64,000 nt of DNA from positions 13,670,996 through 13,734,995 of the forward strand of contig WARS01000010.1 in the NCBI GenBank assembly GCA_008933995.1, given 5' to 3'. Within the stretch, counting starts at the first letter, position 1. Every line of letters starts with the position of its first letter. The position numbers and the translations under genes were made by a program. This stretch comes from Datnioides undecimradiatus. Its lineage: Eukaryota; Chordata; Actinopteri; Lobotiformes; Datnioididae. Of the stretch, positions 1-11,374 are shown piece by piece. The notes under the pieces are model-generated. The model had not been told where the DNA came from. It saw nothing but the letters and a program-made list of their open reading frames with translations, and searched no databases.

Positions 1-784
1 CCTCGGGTAGATACTATATCAACCAGAAACGGTGGAACAAACAGGGCTGTGTGGCCCAAAAGAGAGGCTGATGATCTTCCTGTGAGCCGATGTGTTTTCC
101 TCTGTTTTGCAGTCCAACCTTTTCTTTTTAGGCTCCAGACCTGAGACCACCGGATAAAAGTGTCTGAACGTCACATTCAGTGAATCTGAGCTTTTTCTTT
201 AACCTATATCTATAAACCTGTGGCGCAAACAGTGCCTTTATAAACAAACGATTCATTCAGGAAGAGTCTGAAAATCCATTTATGGAAGTGGAAATCTGGC
301 ATCGTGCATGTCCTCGCGATTTCACGATGATTGAGATTATAAAAGAGGGCCGTGCGAACAAAGGGCTTTATGGATCTGACAAAGAGAAGGCGTGTGCATT
401 TTTACTTTCTTCATGCTTTTAATGAAACTTAACAACATATTTTTATTGTATATCCTATTTTTCTTCACAATACAGCCAGTCCCGGGCTCTATGCCAGAGG
501 CAAGCAGTCGGATCGTGTGCTCCCAGCTGGCAGCGAGGCTGTGTGAGGCAGGTCGGTCAAGGCAGACTGAAGGCCCTGGCCCACTTTGATCCAAGTGACA
601 GGCCTGAGAAAAACATTTGGCTCTGACGGAAAACACTAACTCGGGGAAAAGTGCTCCTCAGGCCTCCCGCCCAGAGACGTACGGTGGCTGTCTGTACGCT
701 CCAACACGGCCGGTTCCCATCGCCAGCACTCAGAAACCGCACGGCGAGCGAGGCAAAAGATTTCCTGTCAGAGAGACCAAAGCG

Positions 785-832
785 TGCGAGCCTGTGCGTG
801 CGCGCGTGTGTGTGCAGATGTGTGTGCGTGCA
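785..832. repeat. GT/GC-rich low-complexity tract
   Basis: Imperfect alternating purine-pyrimidine run (gtgcg, cgcgtgtg and gtgtgtgcg blocks). Such alternation can favour Z-DNA. It is too interrupted to be a clean microsatellite. Confidence 0.6.
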
Positions 833-1323
833 CCTTTTTCTCACCTCGTGCCTCGCTCTCCTTCCACTCCAGCTTCTCAGGGATTTCTTAATGACGTTCC
901 ACGGTAAGCCTTTCTGTGACCCGTCAGTCATGAAAGTTAAAACAAAAGTACTGCACACTTGTCGTTTAACAGCGGGGCTCTTCAACTAATGCTTTTCCGC
1001 TCCCAGAAACACGTTCAGATAAATTCCCCCCTCGACTGAACAGGCGCATCCTGCAGAAATCACTTATCTATCACTCTTAAATGGCTACCCCAATTTCACA
1101 TAAAGCAGTTGGCATCATCTTGTTAAGCAGCCACACACTTCTTCTTTTTTCCCTCTTTCACCCCCCGTGGACCAGCAAGCACTGCGACAAACGTCTTAAT
1201 GGCCGCATTTGTTCACTTCTCCCCTCCACAACGTCATGAATTTTAAATGGCTCCTGTTTAATTTACCGCTGCAGAATGTCTGGTATTCTGCAGAAAACGC
1301 TGAGGGCGAGCCGTCTCCGTCTC

Positions 1324-1348
1324 CCTCTCTCTCTCTCTCTCTCTCTCT
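1324..1348. repeat. (CT)n microsatellite
   Basis: About twelve uninterrupted CT units, preceded by an imperfect pyrimidine run (ccgtctccgtctcc). Confidence 0.95.
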
Positions 1349-2257
1349 GCGGAAGGTGAGAGGCAGCGCTCGATTTGGAGAATGCTTTATCGCTCGGCAC
1401 ATGCAAAAATCTCTGCCATTCAACAGGTAATCAGAAATGCTAAGAAAACCCGAAGCAAATGGGGATCTCTCGGAGGCAAAGTCACCTTGGGACCTCCATC
1501 TGTTACAGCATATGCTCAGCGTGCACCTGTCTGCATGGAAAGTAGTCCTGAGTGCCGCTGCATTGTTATTCTTTGACTTCTTCATTCCATCTTGCACTCG
1601 CTCCATATCCACACCTGCTCTCTGGTCTCTTCTGATTCATCTTAAAGTCTGATCATATCAAAGGTTCCCGCTCTGCATCACGAATGACAATGTGACTTTT
1701 GTTGCATTCGTCAGGTGTTCTGTGGCACACAATGGGTGACGTGTGATGACAGCGCCTTGCTTAACCTTGCTTCTTTTCAATTAGAAGCAATTACAAACAA
1801 AATAAAGGAAGAGTTTAGAACTCACAGTGGAGACCCGTAAACCAGGTGCAATGCTAAATGTTCATTTACCTGCTGTGAATATCTGCATGAAAATGGTGAG
1901 AAGATGTGGATTTTGGCGACTGCTCAGATTCATTGTCTGCATCCATCTGCATTTTGTCTTTTTTTCATAAATCTTCACACACAGGGACAAAAAAAAAACA
2001 ACTTTTATGCAAACAAATATTCACTGCATCTCTTCTAAAGTGAAATTATGCCCGTGTCATACTCTGCCTCTGGCGTATCACACAGCGTTATAGTTTTTCT
2101 AATATACGTTAAGCTTGTTTTACTCATATATACAGCAAGTGAGGGGTTATTTAATATATACTAATGAGAAATTGGAATACTGCAAATTACTATAAAACGC
2201 AGAGCTTAAAAGACAACACAACATGAAAAGAAAGTTCACTCTGACTGAGCGATGTTA

Positions 2258-2800
2258 AAGGGACAGTTCACTTTTTTTTAAACCTTGTCTAGCCACTAAT
2301 TACCCACAGTAGATGGTTTGATGGATGGAGAAGCAGAGGTATCAGAATAGAAGCAAAGCGATGTAGAAAAAATCAGTATCAGTTGAAGTGTACGCTATAT
2401 TTTGAACATTTTCACAACTTTACCTTTCCAATAGAAAACTGAAACTGTAATGTTGCAATTGTTGCTCCCCTTTGACAAAAAGAGTAATCGGACCTCGCAG
2501 AACACGTTAGCTGCTGGTCCAACGCTGCCTCGACTGGTTAGTTTGTGTTATTGTGTGCGTCTGATGAACCTAACCTTCCACGCTGAAACACAAAAGTCCC
2601 ATAGTAACACAAAGTCACCAACTGACCAGGTAAATTCTTTAAAATATTACAGTGTACATTTAAAACGATAGTTGGCTAAAATCTGGTTTTGCTGAGCTCG
2701 TCCACAGCGGGTCATCGTTCAGCTTCGCTCAGGTACTCCTGCTGCTTTTCCAATCTGGGGCTGTCGAACACCATCTACTGTAGGTAATACGCTGGTGCAA
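2258..2800 (-). mobile_element. Foldback/MITE-like repeat with long inverted arms
   Basis: The left part contains acccacagtagatggt (near 2302-2317). The right part contains accatctactgtaggt (near 2771-2786), almost its exact reverse complement. The homology continues inward with gaps: tggagaagcagaggta on the left pairs with tggaaaagcagcaggagt when the right side is reversed, and an aaagcgatg-type block follows on both sides. The core read on the minus strand resembles a teleost repeat I remember with a gctgaacgatgacccgctg block. The structure fits a non-autonomous DNA transposon. Exact ends, target duplication and superfamily are not established. A short open frame inside it (2450-2671) is judged a chance frame. 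Confidence 0.6.
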
Positions 2801-5800
2801 GCATTAGTGTTGATGGCATTACATACCAGTACATCCATAGGCCAATCTAAGTTCAGGTACATCTTGAACCTCTTTGTGCTTCATGTTACAACTGACCTTT
2901 CTTGATGTTCATAGAAGGTATTAAAAATGGAAAATGAGCTATATCTCGAGCGTATTCTGTAACAAAAGGCTTTCCAAACATAAGGGATTAATGGTATTGC
3001 ACATATTCACTCTTGTGTTATGTCCCTTTCATTGTTACATTGTTTTTGGCTCAGATTTCATTCACACTCCATTTGAACCACAGCAGAGTGCTCTCGCTTT
3101 GTCTGCTGTTTGGTAGCACTTGACTTTAAATGTCAATGTCTTTCATTTTAGCCAAAAGTACCAAACAAGCACATAAAAGCAAAATGCTCCTTATGTCCTC
3201 GGTGCTGACCTACACTGAGCAGTTTTACTGAGCGAACTGGCAGCTAATGGAACATGAAAGCAAAGGTGTACATACAGAACCTGATTTCAAGGGTCACCTC
3301 CTTCATAGTCTGCATTTCAAGAGAGAATCCGGGACCCAGTGGTCAGCATTCCAATTGACTGTTCGAAGATCAGGAGTTTAGCATCTGATCTGTGTGTAGC
3401 CTGGGCTGAATCCTTGTATGGTGAAGAAATAACTGTATTCCTTTTCTTAATTCACAGTAATTCACAAGGACAGTGCTTCTTCAGTTTTTATATGACATTC
3501 TGTAGAAAAAGATTAACACATCTGCCACAGAGTGAAAGTAGTGGCTGCAGTCACGTTCCAGGAAGCACCTGAAGTCTGCAGGTGCAAGTTACTGCTGCCA
3601 CACCTGAAACAGTTCTGATATGTTTTATATTAATTTTTATAAGTGACTAAATACTCTTTGCAGGTTTCGATGATTTGCTGAGTCACTGATTTTTCTAAAA
3701 GTGTGATGTCTCAACGCATGCTTTGACCTTCAGACACACAGGGTTTCATTTGTGTGTTATTGAGCAGTTCTTCTCCTTTCCTCAGACATACACTCAGATG
3801 CTTGGTGTGTTTTGAAGAGTTGGAAGCTGGATTTGGTGTTCTGTGTTGCAATCTGTGTTGCAGACTAAGCTAATTATCAGGGACAATGGAAGAAAATAGG
3901 ACACTCACTGCTTATGAGGTGGCAGAGTGGCCATTGGAATGATGCGTGTATAGTTATACATAGTGAAAGTAATGTATGGTTTACATAATGAAAGGAGTAA
4001 GAAAGTGCTTGTGTTACTGTTGGTTGTGTTTAGACATTGCTGAAGTCAAGTATAAATGTGAAATGTAGTTATTTTAGGGCTAATGTGTGTATCTCCCATC
4101 TTCTCACATTTTCTGTCAGAATATTTAACAATATTGTGTGTTGGGTGTTTTATATAGTGCAGGATGTAACTTTGTAAATGCATTTGGTATTAAATGGAAA
4201 TGGTTTTCAGCAGTCAGACATGTAAACGTAACGTAAAAATATACTGAAATGCATCACATGTAAACGCCCTGGCAACCACAAGCCTTCAGGTCTAATCTTC
4301 ACCAGGTGCCAACTCACTGAAAAAAGACATTTTGTCCACAGAAAAGAAGACATATGTTGTTAGATTCATTTGTGATATAACGGCTAAAGGCTAAGAATGC
4401 CATGCTAACCTGGTCTCATAAAGGTTATAGTTAGTCTGTTAAAGGAAGAGGAGCTTTTTCAAAGATTTACATCAATGTCTCTGCAGACCTCCACAGATCA
4501 GGGTGCAATGACTCCCTATAGGTCACAGACACCACATGGGATGGACCATGGATGTATTTTGGTCGTATTCATTCACAACCATATTGTCAGCACCCTTACA
4601 AAGGAGACGTCTTTGTAAGCTGTAAATGTGGTGATTATTTACTCTTATTATGATTTTTTAACAAGCTGATTTTATTTGCATCTCAATGTAAAGTGTGTCG
4701 GCTGAACAGGAACGCATGGGAAAAACACTAATGAGCGTGTGCATTGGGCTACTGAGGTGTGTGAACCTGGAACCAAGACGTCTTCTCTCGGTGTTTGAGC
4801 TTGGCAAGCAGTTTTCTTCAAGCGAGCTGGTCCAGGATCCGGTTCGTATAATGCATCCGTTAACTAACACTTTGCGGGGACTTAAGCTTTAAACTGGTTG
4901 GCAGCTTTGAAACGAGGATGAAAGCAAACATTAGCACAAATGGATCGGGTAGCTCCTGTGCAGGTTCGTTAGCGTGCGGCTGGAAGAAGCACAATTTCAT
5001 CTGGATTTGCTAATCCTTTGCTATAAACCGCCTTAAAAGCCTTTGAAATGAAAATACCTGAATGATATTTTTTATCAACATAATTAGGAAACATTGTTAA
5101 CGAGCGTTTCTGTGTCGCACCATAACATTGATATTGGCTCAGTCAGCATAATTATCACTGGCATCGTATTTCATTGTATTTTCTTGGAATATCTTATCAT
5201 ATGAGCCCCGACCTCCTGCCTTCACCTTGTGTTTATGAGGCAACATTTACTTTCTTGAAAAAAAAGTTGATTTGGACGTATTTTTGCCAGCAATTACATT
5301 TCCCCCAAAAAGCATATCTGCCAACAACTTCAAACGAGACGATGTTCCACCTCAGAAAGACAGTAACCAACCAAACTACTGTTGCCTCTTGAACATCTTG
5401 AACAAACACAACCCTGGGACAAAGCAAACCAGCTCCTCATTCGTTCTCATCTTGATCTATTTATGAGTGACAATCAGAAAAGTGAAATCTCACATGCACA
5501 CGTATAAGTGATCTCCCTCTCTCTCTCTCATGCACCGACCCTTCCCTGTCTCTGTATAGAGACACCTGATACAATAGTAATTGTTTTGTCATGCTGTAGT
5601 ACACTGTTTGGACGAGCTGATTGATTTTTCGTTTTCACACCTCCGAGAGCACAACTTGCTTGTCTCCACTTTCTCTGCCTTTCACAGAGGCTGAGTATTA
5701 AAAACCTTCAGCCATAATGCCTGTTAGGCTGAAAGGGGAACTTTAGAGGCTGCTTACATATTCTTCCAGCGTTTGTGGAGTTAGGTGTGATGAATGGAGC

Positions 5801-6548
5801 CTCAGATGTACCACCTATCTGTGTTCACCCTGCACAACAGGGGAGCATTATCACTCTGCTCCTAGCTGGTCGAACACACTCACCGTTTGTTCCAAACATC
5901 GTTTTGCAAGCCGAACACACTCTGGTCCATCACATTTTTTTGTGGCTATCAGATAATGAGGCTTTGGTGTGAATAAGGTATTAGAATATCAAGATGGATC
6001 ATTACTTCTTTGTGTGGATATACTCCTCCTGAATCCATTAGAAGAGGCAAACACTGAGCATCCATTTTGGGTGCCAGTTAATTAAATCATGAATGAATTT
6101 ATCACAACGACAAATAAAAATACATCTATGTGCCCAAGCTACATGCAGACAACATGCTTAACTCCTGATCTGCAAATGCATGTATGATGATGTTTAACTG
6201 GTGAAAGTGCTTTGTCTGAAATTCGAGTGAGTTGAGTTAATCTGCATTTTGCCAGCATCATATTCACTGGTGTGGGTTTACATATTTCAGAAATGTGGAT
6301 ATTCATGCATAAGAATTGACTTATTTTGAGAAAATGAAATGGAAAGATTGAGTTCAGTCTTCACGAATTCAAATTTGAGACTAATGACTTTTAAGGATTA
6401 ATATTTACAAAATCGAATTCAAAATGTTTAAGAGCCAGCAAACACCTGGCCTAAGGAAAGTGCAGTTCCTCTCAGCTTAAATGTTAATACATTCTACTTT
6501 ATTTAGCCCTCTATTAAAGGAACCAGAACTTCTTTGGGTTATGTAATG
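2801..6548. other. Unannotated AT-rich non-coding DNA
   Basis: I see no gene, RNA or recognisable transposon. The only simple repeat of note is a short CT run at 5513-5529. Open frames here are short and scattered on both strands. Confidence 0.55.
5513..5529. repeat. Short (CT)n run
   Basis: About eight CT units inside non-coding DNA. Confidence 0.8.
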
Positions 6549-6803
6549 TAAAATGGCCTGTACTTATATAGCGCTTTTCTAGTCATGTGACCACTCAAAG
6601 CACTTTACACTACAAGTTGACATTCACACCAAACGAAACTAAGGATTTCTAAACCATTCATACACCGATGACGCAACATCGGGGGCAAGTTGGGGTTCAG
6701 CGTCTTGCCCAAGGATGCTTCAGCACGCAGACCAGAGGAGCCGGGGATCGAACCGCCAATCCTTGGATAGAGGGACGACCCGCTCTACCACTAAGCCACA
6801 GCA
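6549..6803 (-). mobile_element. tRNA-derived SINE, near full length
   Basis: Read on the minus strand, the element begins with a tRNA-like head. An A-box-like tggcttagtggtagagcg lies at 6781-6798 and a B-box ggttcgatcc at 6745-6754. A body follows, with the cttgggcaagac block and the tail motif actagaaaagcgctatata, ending near a taaatgg-type terminus. This head-body-tail order is that of a tRNA-derived SINE widespread in percomorph fish, whose tail is thought to be recognised by LINE reverse transcriptase. The internal RNA polymerase III promoter is still readable, but I see no clear flanking target duplication, which suggests an old insertion. Two more decayed copies lie in the window at 41935-42100 and 48647-48799. 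Confidence 0.8.
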
Positions 6804-7546
6804 GTTGTTGGACTGTTGAGTAGATAAAATTTGCCATAAATAAGCCGTTTTTTAATGTCAGTGACAAAAAGGAGTCACACAGGAATCACGTTTCTAAACC
6901 AGTCAGATATATAAGGAGTGTGCGGATGAATAACGGATGGATGATGTATGCAAACCCCAAAACCCTGACTGTGGTGCCCAACCCTGCTCCTGTAAAGCTG
7001 CTGCCCTACAACGTTCCAGCTCTGCAAAAGTCTGATAATGACCCACTCATTAGTGAATAAATGGGACATTATCAACTTCTGCCGAGCTTGAAACATTCAG
7101 CAGCTCTCTAGGAGCCACTTCCCTATCCAACGTGGCTGGTGGAGGTGGAGGTCTGGAAGAAATAGAAGAGAAAAAATATGGAAATAAGGCAGCTACTTCA
7201 TGGAAACAGTACTGAACACTGTTAACCATAAAACTAACTAATTAATTGAAAAATCAATTCACACAAAGAAAATAATCATTAGTGTAGCCCTACAGTAAAT
7301 GAATCCATTAGAAGTTTCAGAGCTGATGCGTAACTTAAGGGTGATCAAAGCAACAAAACAACAGTTCATCATACTTACGGAAAGGGAGTTGGCCCTAGAG
7401 CAAAACAACTTTTGTGTTTTTCCACACTGCTTCAGGAAACACCCTGGTGAATCCTAATTGCCACACTCTGAACAAAAGCATCTCTGACTTTCAAGGCTGT
7501 GTGGCTTGGTTGGTCTTGACATGCTTAGAAAGGTGGTTACTGACAT
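6804..7546. other. Non-coding DNA between SINE and Harbinger relic
   Basis: No gene is recognised. The part nearest 7400-7546 may be the downstream end of the PIF/Harbinger element whose transposase tail ends at 7547, but no terminal inverted repeat was found. Confidence 0.45.
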
Positions 7547-7720
7547 CTACTTCTCCCTGTCACACAGATTATGCAGGATGCGGCATGCTACTCCTACGGT
7601 TAGCATAAAGGAGTGGCGGACGTCTGAGCGTTTGACAAGGACTCTCCATCTTGCCTTTAGCTGACCGAAAGCATGTTCAACCTTGACACATATTCTGCTC
7701 AGCTGCTCAACTTTTCCTCT
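7547..7720 (-). mobile_element. PIF/Harbinger transposase C-terminus (HARBI1-like nuclease relic)
   Basis: On the minus strand an open frame ending in TAG at 7547-7549 reads VEHAFGQLKARWRVL, then RSDV, then VACRILHNLCDREK. This matches the end of the DDE nuclease of PIF/Harbinger transposases and the related HARBI1 proteins: the VExxFGxLKxRW block, thought to hold the final acidic catalytic residue, followed by the ACxxLHN motif. The in-frame piece starts near 7714 (KVEQLSRICVKV). The preceding family-like segment (ALTSQRK) lies in another frame, so at least one frameshift is present. The first two catalytic aspartates were not found upstream, so this is a truncated, inactive relic. The family makes a transposase that cuts near 3-bp targets; here it is a fossil. 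The coding-like tract at 8396-9265, on the same strand, may or may not belong to it. Confidence 0.8.
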
Positions 7721-8395
7721 GAGAGGTTAGGGCCAGAGAATTCCCTCATCAGTCATGGCAACAGTGGATGCACCTGGAAGCATACCAATAAGTACCAGAG
7801 AAGAAATACAGGTAACATTGGATGTAAGTAAACCTATTGCTTTGAAAAGTACATAAATATTATGAGCTTGGAAAAATGGTAACTAAAGATGCCAGATAAA
7901 TGTAGTGGAGTAGAAAGCACAATATCCCTGAAATGCAGTTAAGTTAAAGTATAAAACAGCACCAAATGAAAATACAAGTACCTCAAAATTCTACTTAAGC
8001 ATGGCACTTGAGTTAATACTTTCAGTTCCTGTGACGCATTGGAAAATCTGTTTGAGCATAGAGGGAGTTGACGTAATGAGAAAAAATATATAAATAAAAA
8101 CTGTATGAATAAAACTAGAAATAGGGCCATTAGAACAGCTTTTGCAAAAATAACTGAACAAAGACAAAATTGTCAAGAGTGTACAAACTCGTCTCAAAAA
8201 ATAAATATTACAGTTAAAAACTGTTCAGAAACAACATTTTAGGCCACTGACAGTAACATGTGATTCTTGTAGAAGGACTCTAAGATCCCCAGATATGTAT
8301 GATGCCTCCTCAGCAGTGAGGTGCTTCCACCCAAATTGGCCCTGTCCCTCTGGCCATACCATCACAGAAGGCACCCAAGGTCCCAGGGTCAGCCA
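7721..8395. other. AT-rich spacer inside the Harbinger region
   Basis: All frames on the minus strand between the transposase tail and the upstream coding-like tract are closed by frequent stops. The middle part (about 7850-8230) is AT-rich and shows no DDE-domain similarity. It may be a later insertion, an intron or eroded transposon sequence. Confidence 0.45.
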
Positions 8396-9265
8396 TTAAG
8401 CAGATCGTATGGCCTTCATGCCCGTGGCTTCTTCAAATGCCTTGTTTCCTTGCTGCTTATTAGTTATACCCAACTGCACAGCCAAGACTTCATGCAGGTC
8501 TGGATTTGTGCAGAGCTTGGATATGGGGGAGTGTTGCTGCTGTCAGCCAGCCTTTCCTCAATATGCTATAGACTGCCCCACTGTCACTGTCTGGATGGCC
8601 ATTAGCTGCTCCACTGACTTGTTACCAGTAAAGATTCCATCACTGACCAGATGTTTGTGGGTGGCTATAATGCAGCCAGTGGACAGGCGAAGAAGAGGTT
8701 CTTGCAGGGTTTTGGGCTCAGGAAAAGCTAGGAAATTCCAGTAAACCAGAGCTGAAACTGACTAGGCAGTCGCTTTGTGGACATCTAGGGTTAGCATCAG
8801 AGCTCCTTCAATGTTTTGACCTTCTCTGATGGCACGTAGGGCTTTTTCAACTTGCACTAAACATCTGCTGAGCTGAGGTTATAGCTGGAGTGGCTACATT
8901 GGTACACCCCACAGAGACACTTGCAGAGGTAGAGTCAATTATTCCACAATCACCAGCACCAATCTACAAAGACAGAGGAATACTATATACAGCTTCTCTA
9001 AGACAATGAATAGCATTTGATGTTGCAATGACTATCCAAACTGATGAATGATCCTCACCTGTATCCACTCTAAGCTGGTCCTCACAACAACTAAAGGACA
9101 GTGATGAATTTTGATAGTGTGGTGATAGTGTGGTGTCCTCCAATCTAAGACTGTGGGATTGTGGGTGGTGTAGTACTTCTCCATAATATCCGGAATAAAA
9201 CGTGTTTTTCTTAGGACAATGCTGATATACAGCCATGTAGCTCCTACAGACCATATACCCCAATT
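8396..9265 (-). pseudogene. Unidentified coding-like tract with a plausible short intron
   Basis: Minus strand. The first block, 9265-9059, is 69 stop-free codons without a required Met; it includes FIPDIMEKYYTTHNP and VVVRTSLEWIQ. It ends exactly at ACAG|GTGAGG, a strong donor. A 95-bp candidate intron (9058-8964) follows and ends in a pyrimidine-rich ctctgtctttgtag acceptor. The second block continues in the same phase with IGAGDCGIIDSTSASV and QQMFSAS before a stop at 8847-8849. A shifted frame, 8854-8396, then reads QVEKALRAIREGQNIEGALM, later LSTGCIIATHKHLVSDG and KAFEEATGMKAIRSA, with three internal stops and a final TAA. I do not recognise the protein. It could be part of the neighbouring Harbinger element, a different transposon, or a decayed host gene. 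The 95-bp intron fits the short introns usual in teleosts. The open frames could still be chance. Confidence 0.35.
8964..9058 (-). other. Candidate 95-bp intron
   Basis: The donor context CAG|GTGAGG and the acceptor TTTGTAG preceded by a pyrimidine run bound this segment on the minus strand. It separates two open blocks in the same phase. This is prediction from sequence only. Confidence 0.35.
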
Positions 9266-11350
9266 TTACAATTCTACTGTTTATGAAAATCTATTTATCT
9301 TAGAAAAGTCATGCTAACATTACATGCTAAGAACACCTTGGCTAAGAATAGCAATCTCAAAATATGAATACGATTTTACATTTCCGGAACATTACTGTGA
9401 GATTACTGTGAGCACTTTTGCGAGGCTGTCTGTGTCTTGTAGTCCTATTTTCTACACTTTATAATGCTTGCGTGTTATGTTATGGTATTTTGCATTAAAT
9501 TAGCTGGTGATGTTTTTTTTATTATTATCATTATCATTATTCCTGTCTACAACATTTTTACGCCTTTTTCATGGTGAGGCAAGAAGATGGGGTCATTTAA
9601 CACTTCTGACTCTGATGCAGCAGATTAGATAGTTCGGTGTTCTGTAAAAAATTGCACATTTACTGTATTTTTAAAGCATTAATTTCACTGCCATTTACAT
9701 TAAAAGCCTTACTATAGGAAAGAAACTGCAGTGTTAGAGGGTCAGTATTTATAGACTCACACATTAAATAATACTTGTTTATGAGGGTTTACTTATCCTG
9801 TAAAACCATTTTTTATCATATTTGCGAGTTTCTGAGACCTCTATCTTATCAACATAATCAATACTTTCATTAAAAACCTGTTATATATGTTAAAAACCTG
9901 TTGTATATGAGCTGAAACGTGTATTCTGCCCTCTGAAACTTTTTTTTAATTCTTCCCCTCAAAAGCGCCCAATGTATGAAATGTAATACAAAAAAATATA
10001 TATCATAAACAAAATGATATGGCAATGGTTTAATAAACATCTCAGTTCCAAAAGTAAAATACAAATAAAAATTATGATTTTTCATAAAATGTCATTTGAC
10101 TTGCTTTGCAAATTGAAAATATATTCATCGTCTAATGAATGAACCGGAGTCATGACTCACTGTCATTGAACTTGCATCTGCTTGAGGTGCTTTGTTCTTA
10201 ACATACTTCTCTTACATATGAGGCAGAACAATGCAAATCATTTCCATCCTACCTCCTAACCAGCTGATGAGCATTTGCTAAAGGCAGGAGTATAATGGCC
10301 CTCCCTACACTAAAGTTGTTCACTACTTTGTAACTTTTTCTTCAACTCCTTTAAGCAACATACCATACGTACTGTATTGTATTTTACATAGCATTGTCAG
10401 ACCAGGGGTGGCACCCTGTAACTGACCGCATTTGCAAAAGCTACATTTGTCCAGCAGACAGAAGACTTCCACCTGCAGTCTTCCTCAGATCATAAAAGCC
10501 AGGGTGAAATATGATGAGTTTCTAAATGAAAAATTCATTGGTATTAATGCATAATTTAAGTTCGGGGTGTACAGAAGGATTCTTACAGTCCTGATTTGGT
10601 CTGTATTTCTGTGGAGGAGTCGGAGGTGTCTTATCCCTGTTGAGTGGAAAAGATCAAAATTCAGATGAAAGTGAGGGCACATAAAACGGACACACCGACA
10701 CACACAGTTATAAGGTGACACAACTTTGGATTTTTAAATGGGAGAACCTGCACTGGCTTGCTTTCAGATGTCTCGCTCTCTCTACACAAAGCACAACATT
10801 TATGATAAAACGTGGCTGCTGAGCTGTAGGTGAAGTGATAATGTGATCTTAAACTCCAGATTAAAGAGCATGTGGAAAGAATGCGGCTTTTCTTTGGTGA
10901 CATATATCCATGTGATACAGGTTTAGCAGGTGTAACATTTGATTGGACAATTGTGGGCAATTCAGAGATCAGCTGTTCTTCCCCTCACTGAACCTTGAGA
11001 TCAACAAACGAAGAGACACCGACGTACCATGTGGTTGGTGGCTAGCTAACCAATGTTAAAATATCAGAGCAACATTAACAAATACCTTTTATATAAATTT
11101 TACTGTTTTATTTCAGGAGAGCAGAATACACAGGTCAGCTTAACTATGGCTATAGTAAGGCTTTAGCCTGCAGCTATGGAGGACAGCAGCGGGAGGAAAA
11201 GGACAGGAACTGTGACCAAAATAGCAAAATAAAGAGTTGTGGAGGTCTGAAGCAAGAGTGTGAGAGAAAAGGAGACAGAATGATATGGAGCTAACATGTC
11301 CATGTGTGTCTGTGGCAGACAGACGGAGGACGAGAGAGACTGCCCATGTG
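9266..11350. other. Unannotated AT-rich non-coding DNA
   Basis: No gene is recognised. A 19-bp imperfect tandem duplication (taaaaacctgtt plus an atatatg-type end) lies at about 9871-9908. The rest looks single-copy. Confidence 0.55.
9871..9908. repeat. Imperfect 19-bp tandem duplication
   Basis: The unit ttaaaaacctgtt(a/g)tatatg occurs twice back to back. Confidence 0.75.
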
Positions 11351-11351
11351 C

Positions 11352-11374
11352 GAGAGAGAGAGAGAGAGAGAGAG
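11352..11374. repeat. (GA)n microsatellite
   Basis: About eleven uninterrupted GA units. Confidence 0.95.

Larger units (their letters stand above)
1..2257. other. Non-coding tract with simple-sequence patches
   Basis: No exon or RNA gene could be supported. The stretch from about 480 to 960 is more GC-rich than its surroundings and contains a GT/GC-rich run near 785-832. A clean CT run sits at 1324-1348. Open frames of up to about 140 codons exist on both strands here, but they overlap each other, lack recognisable motifs and partly translate simple repeats, so I do not call them genes. Confidence 0.6.

Noticed and set aside
3-71. A short frame at the window edge, GRYYINQKRWNKQG, that recalls a WW-domain strand.
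   Set aside because: Only 22 codons before a stop, cut by the window edge, with the WW tryptophan pattern not met; no support for an exon.
557-985. 142-codon minus-strand open frame.
   Set aside because: Overlaps other open frames on the plus strand, lies in GC- and GT-rich DNA and partly translates the GT tract; no domain seen.
1196-1612. 138-codon minus-strand open frame.
   Set aside because: Part of it is the translated CT/GA microsatellite (RERERE run); no domain seen.
6740-6803. A possible tRNA gene, because A- and B-box-like motifs are present.
   Set aside because: The motifs belong to a SINE head with body and tail attached; the cloverleaf is not kept.
9111-9132. gatagtgtggt repeated twice.
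   Set aside because: An 11-bp duplication inside a coding-like tract; too short to mean more than local slippage.
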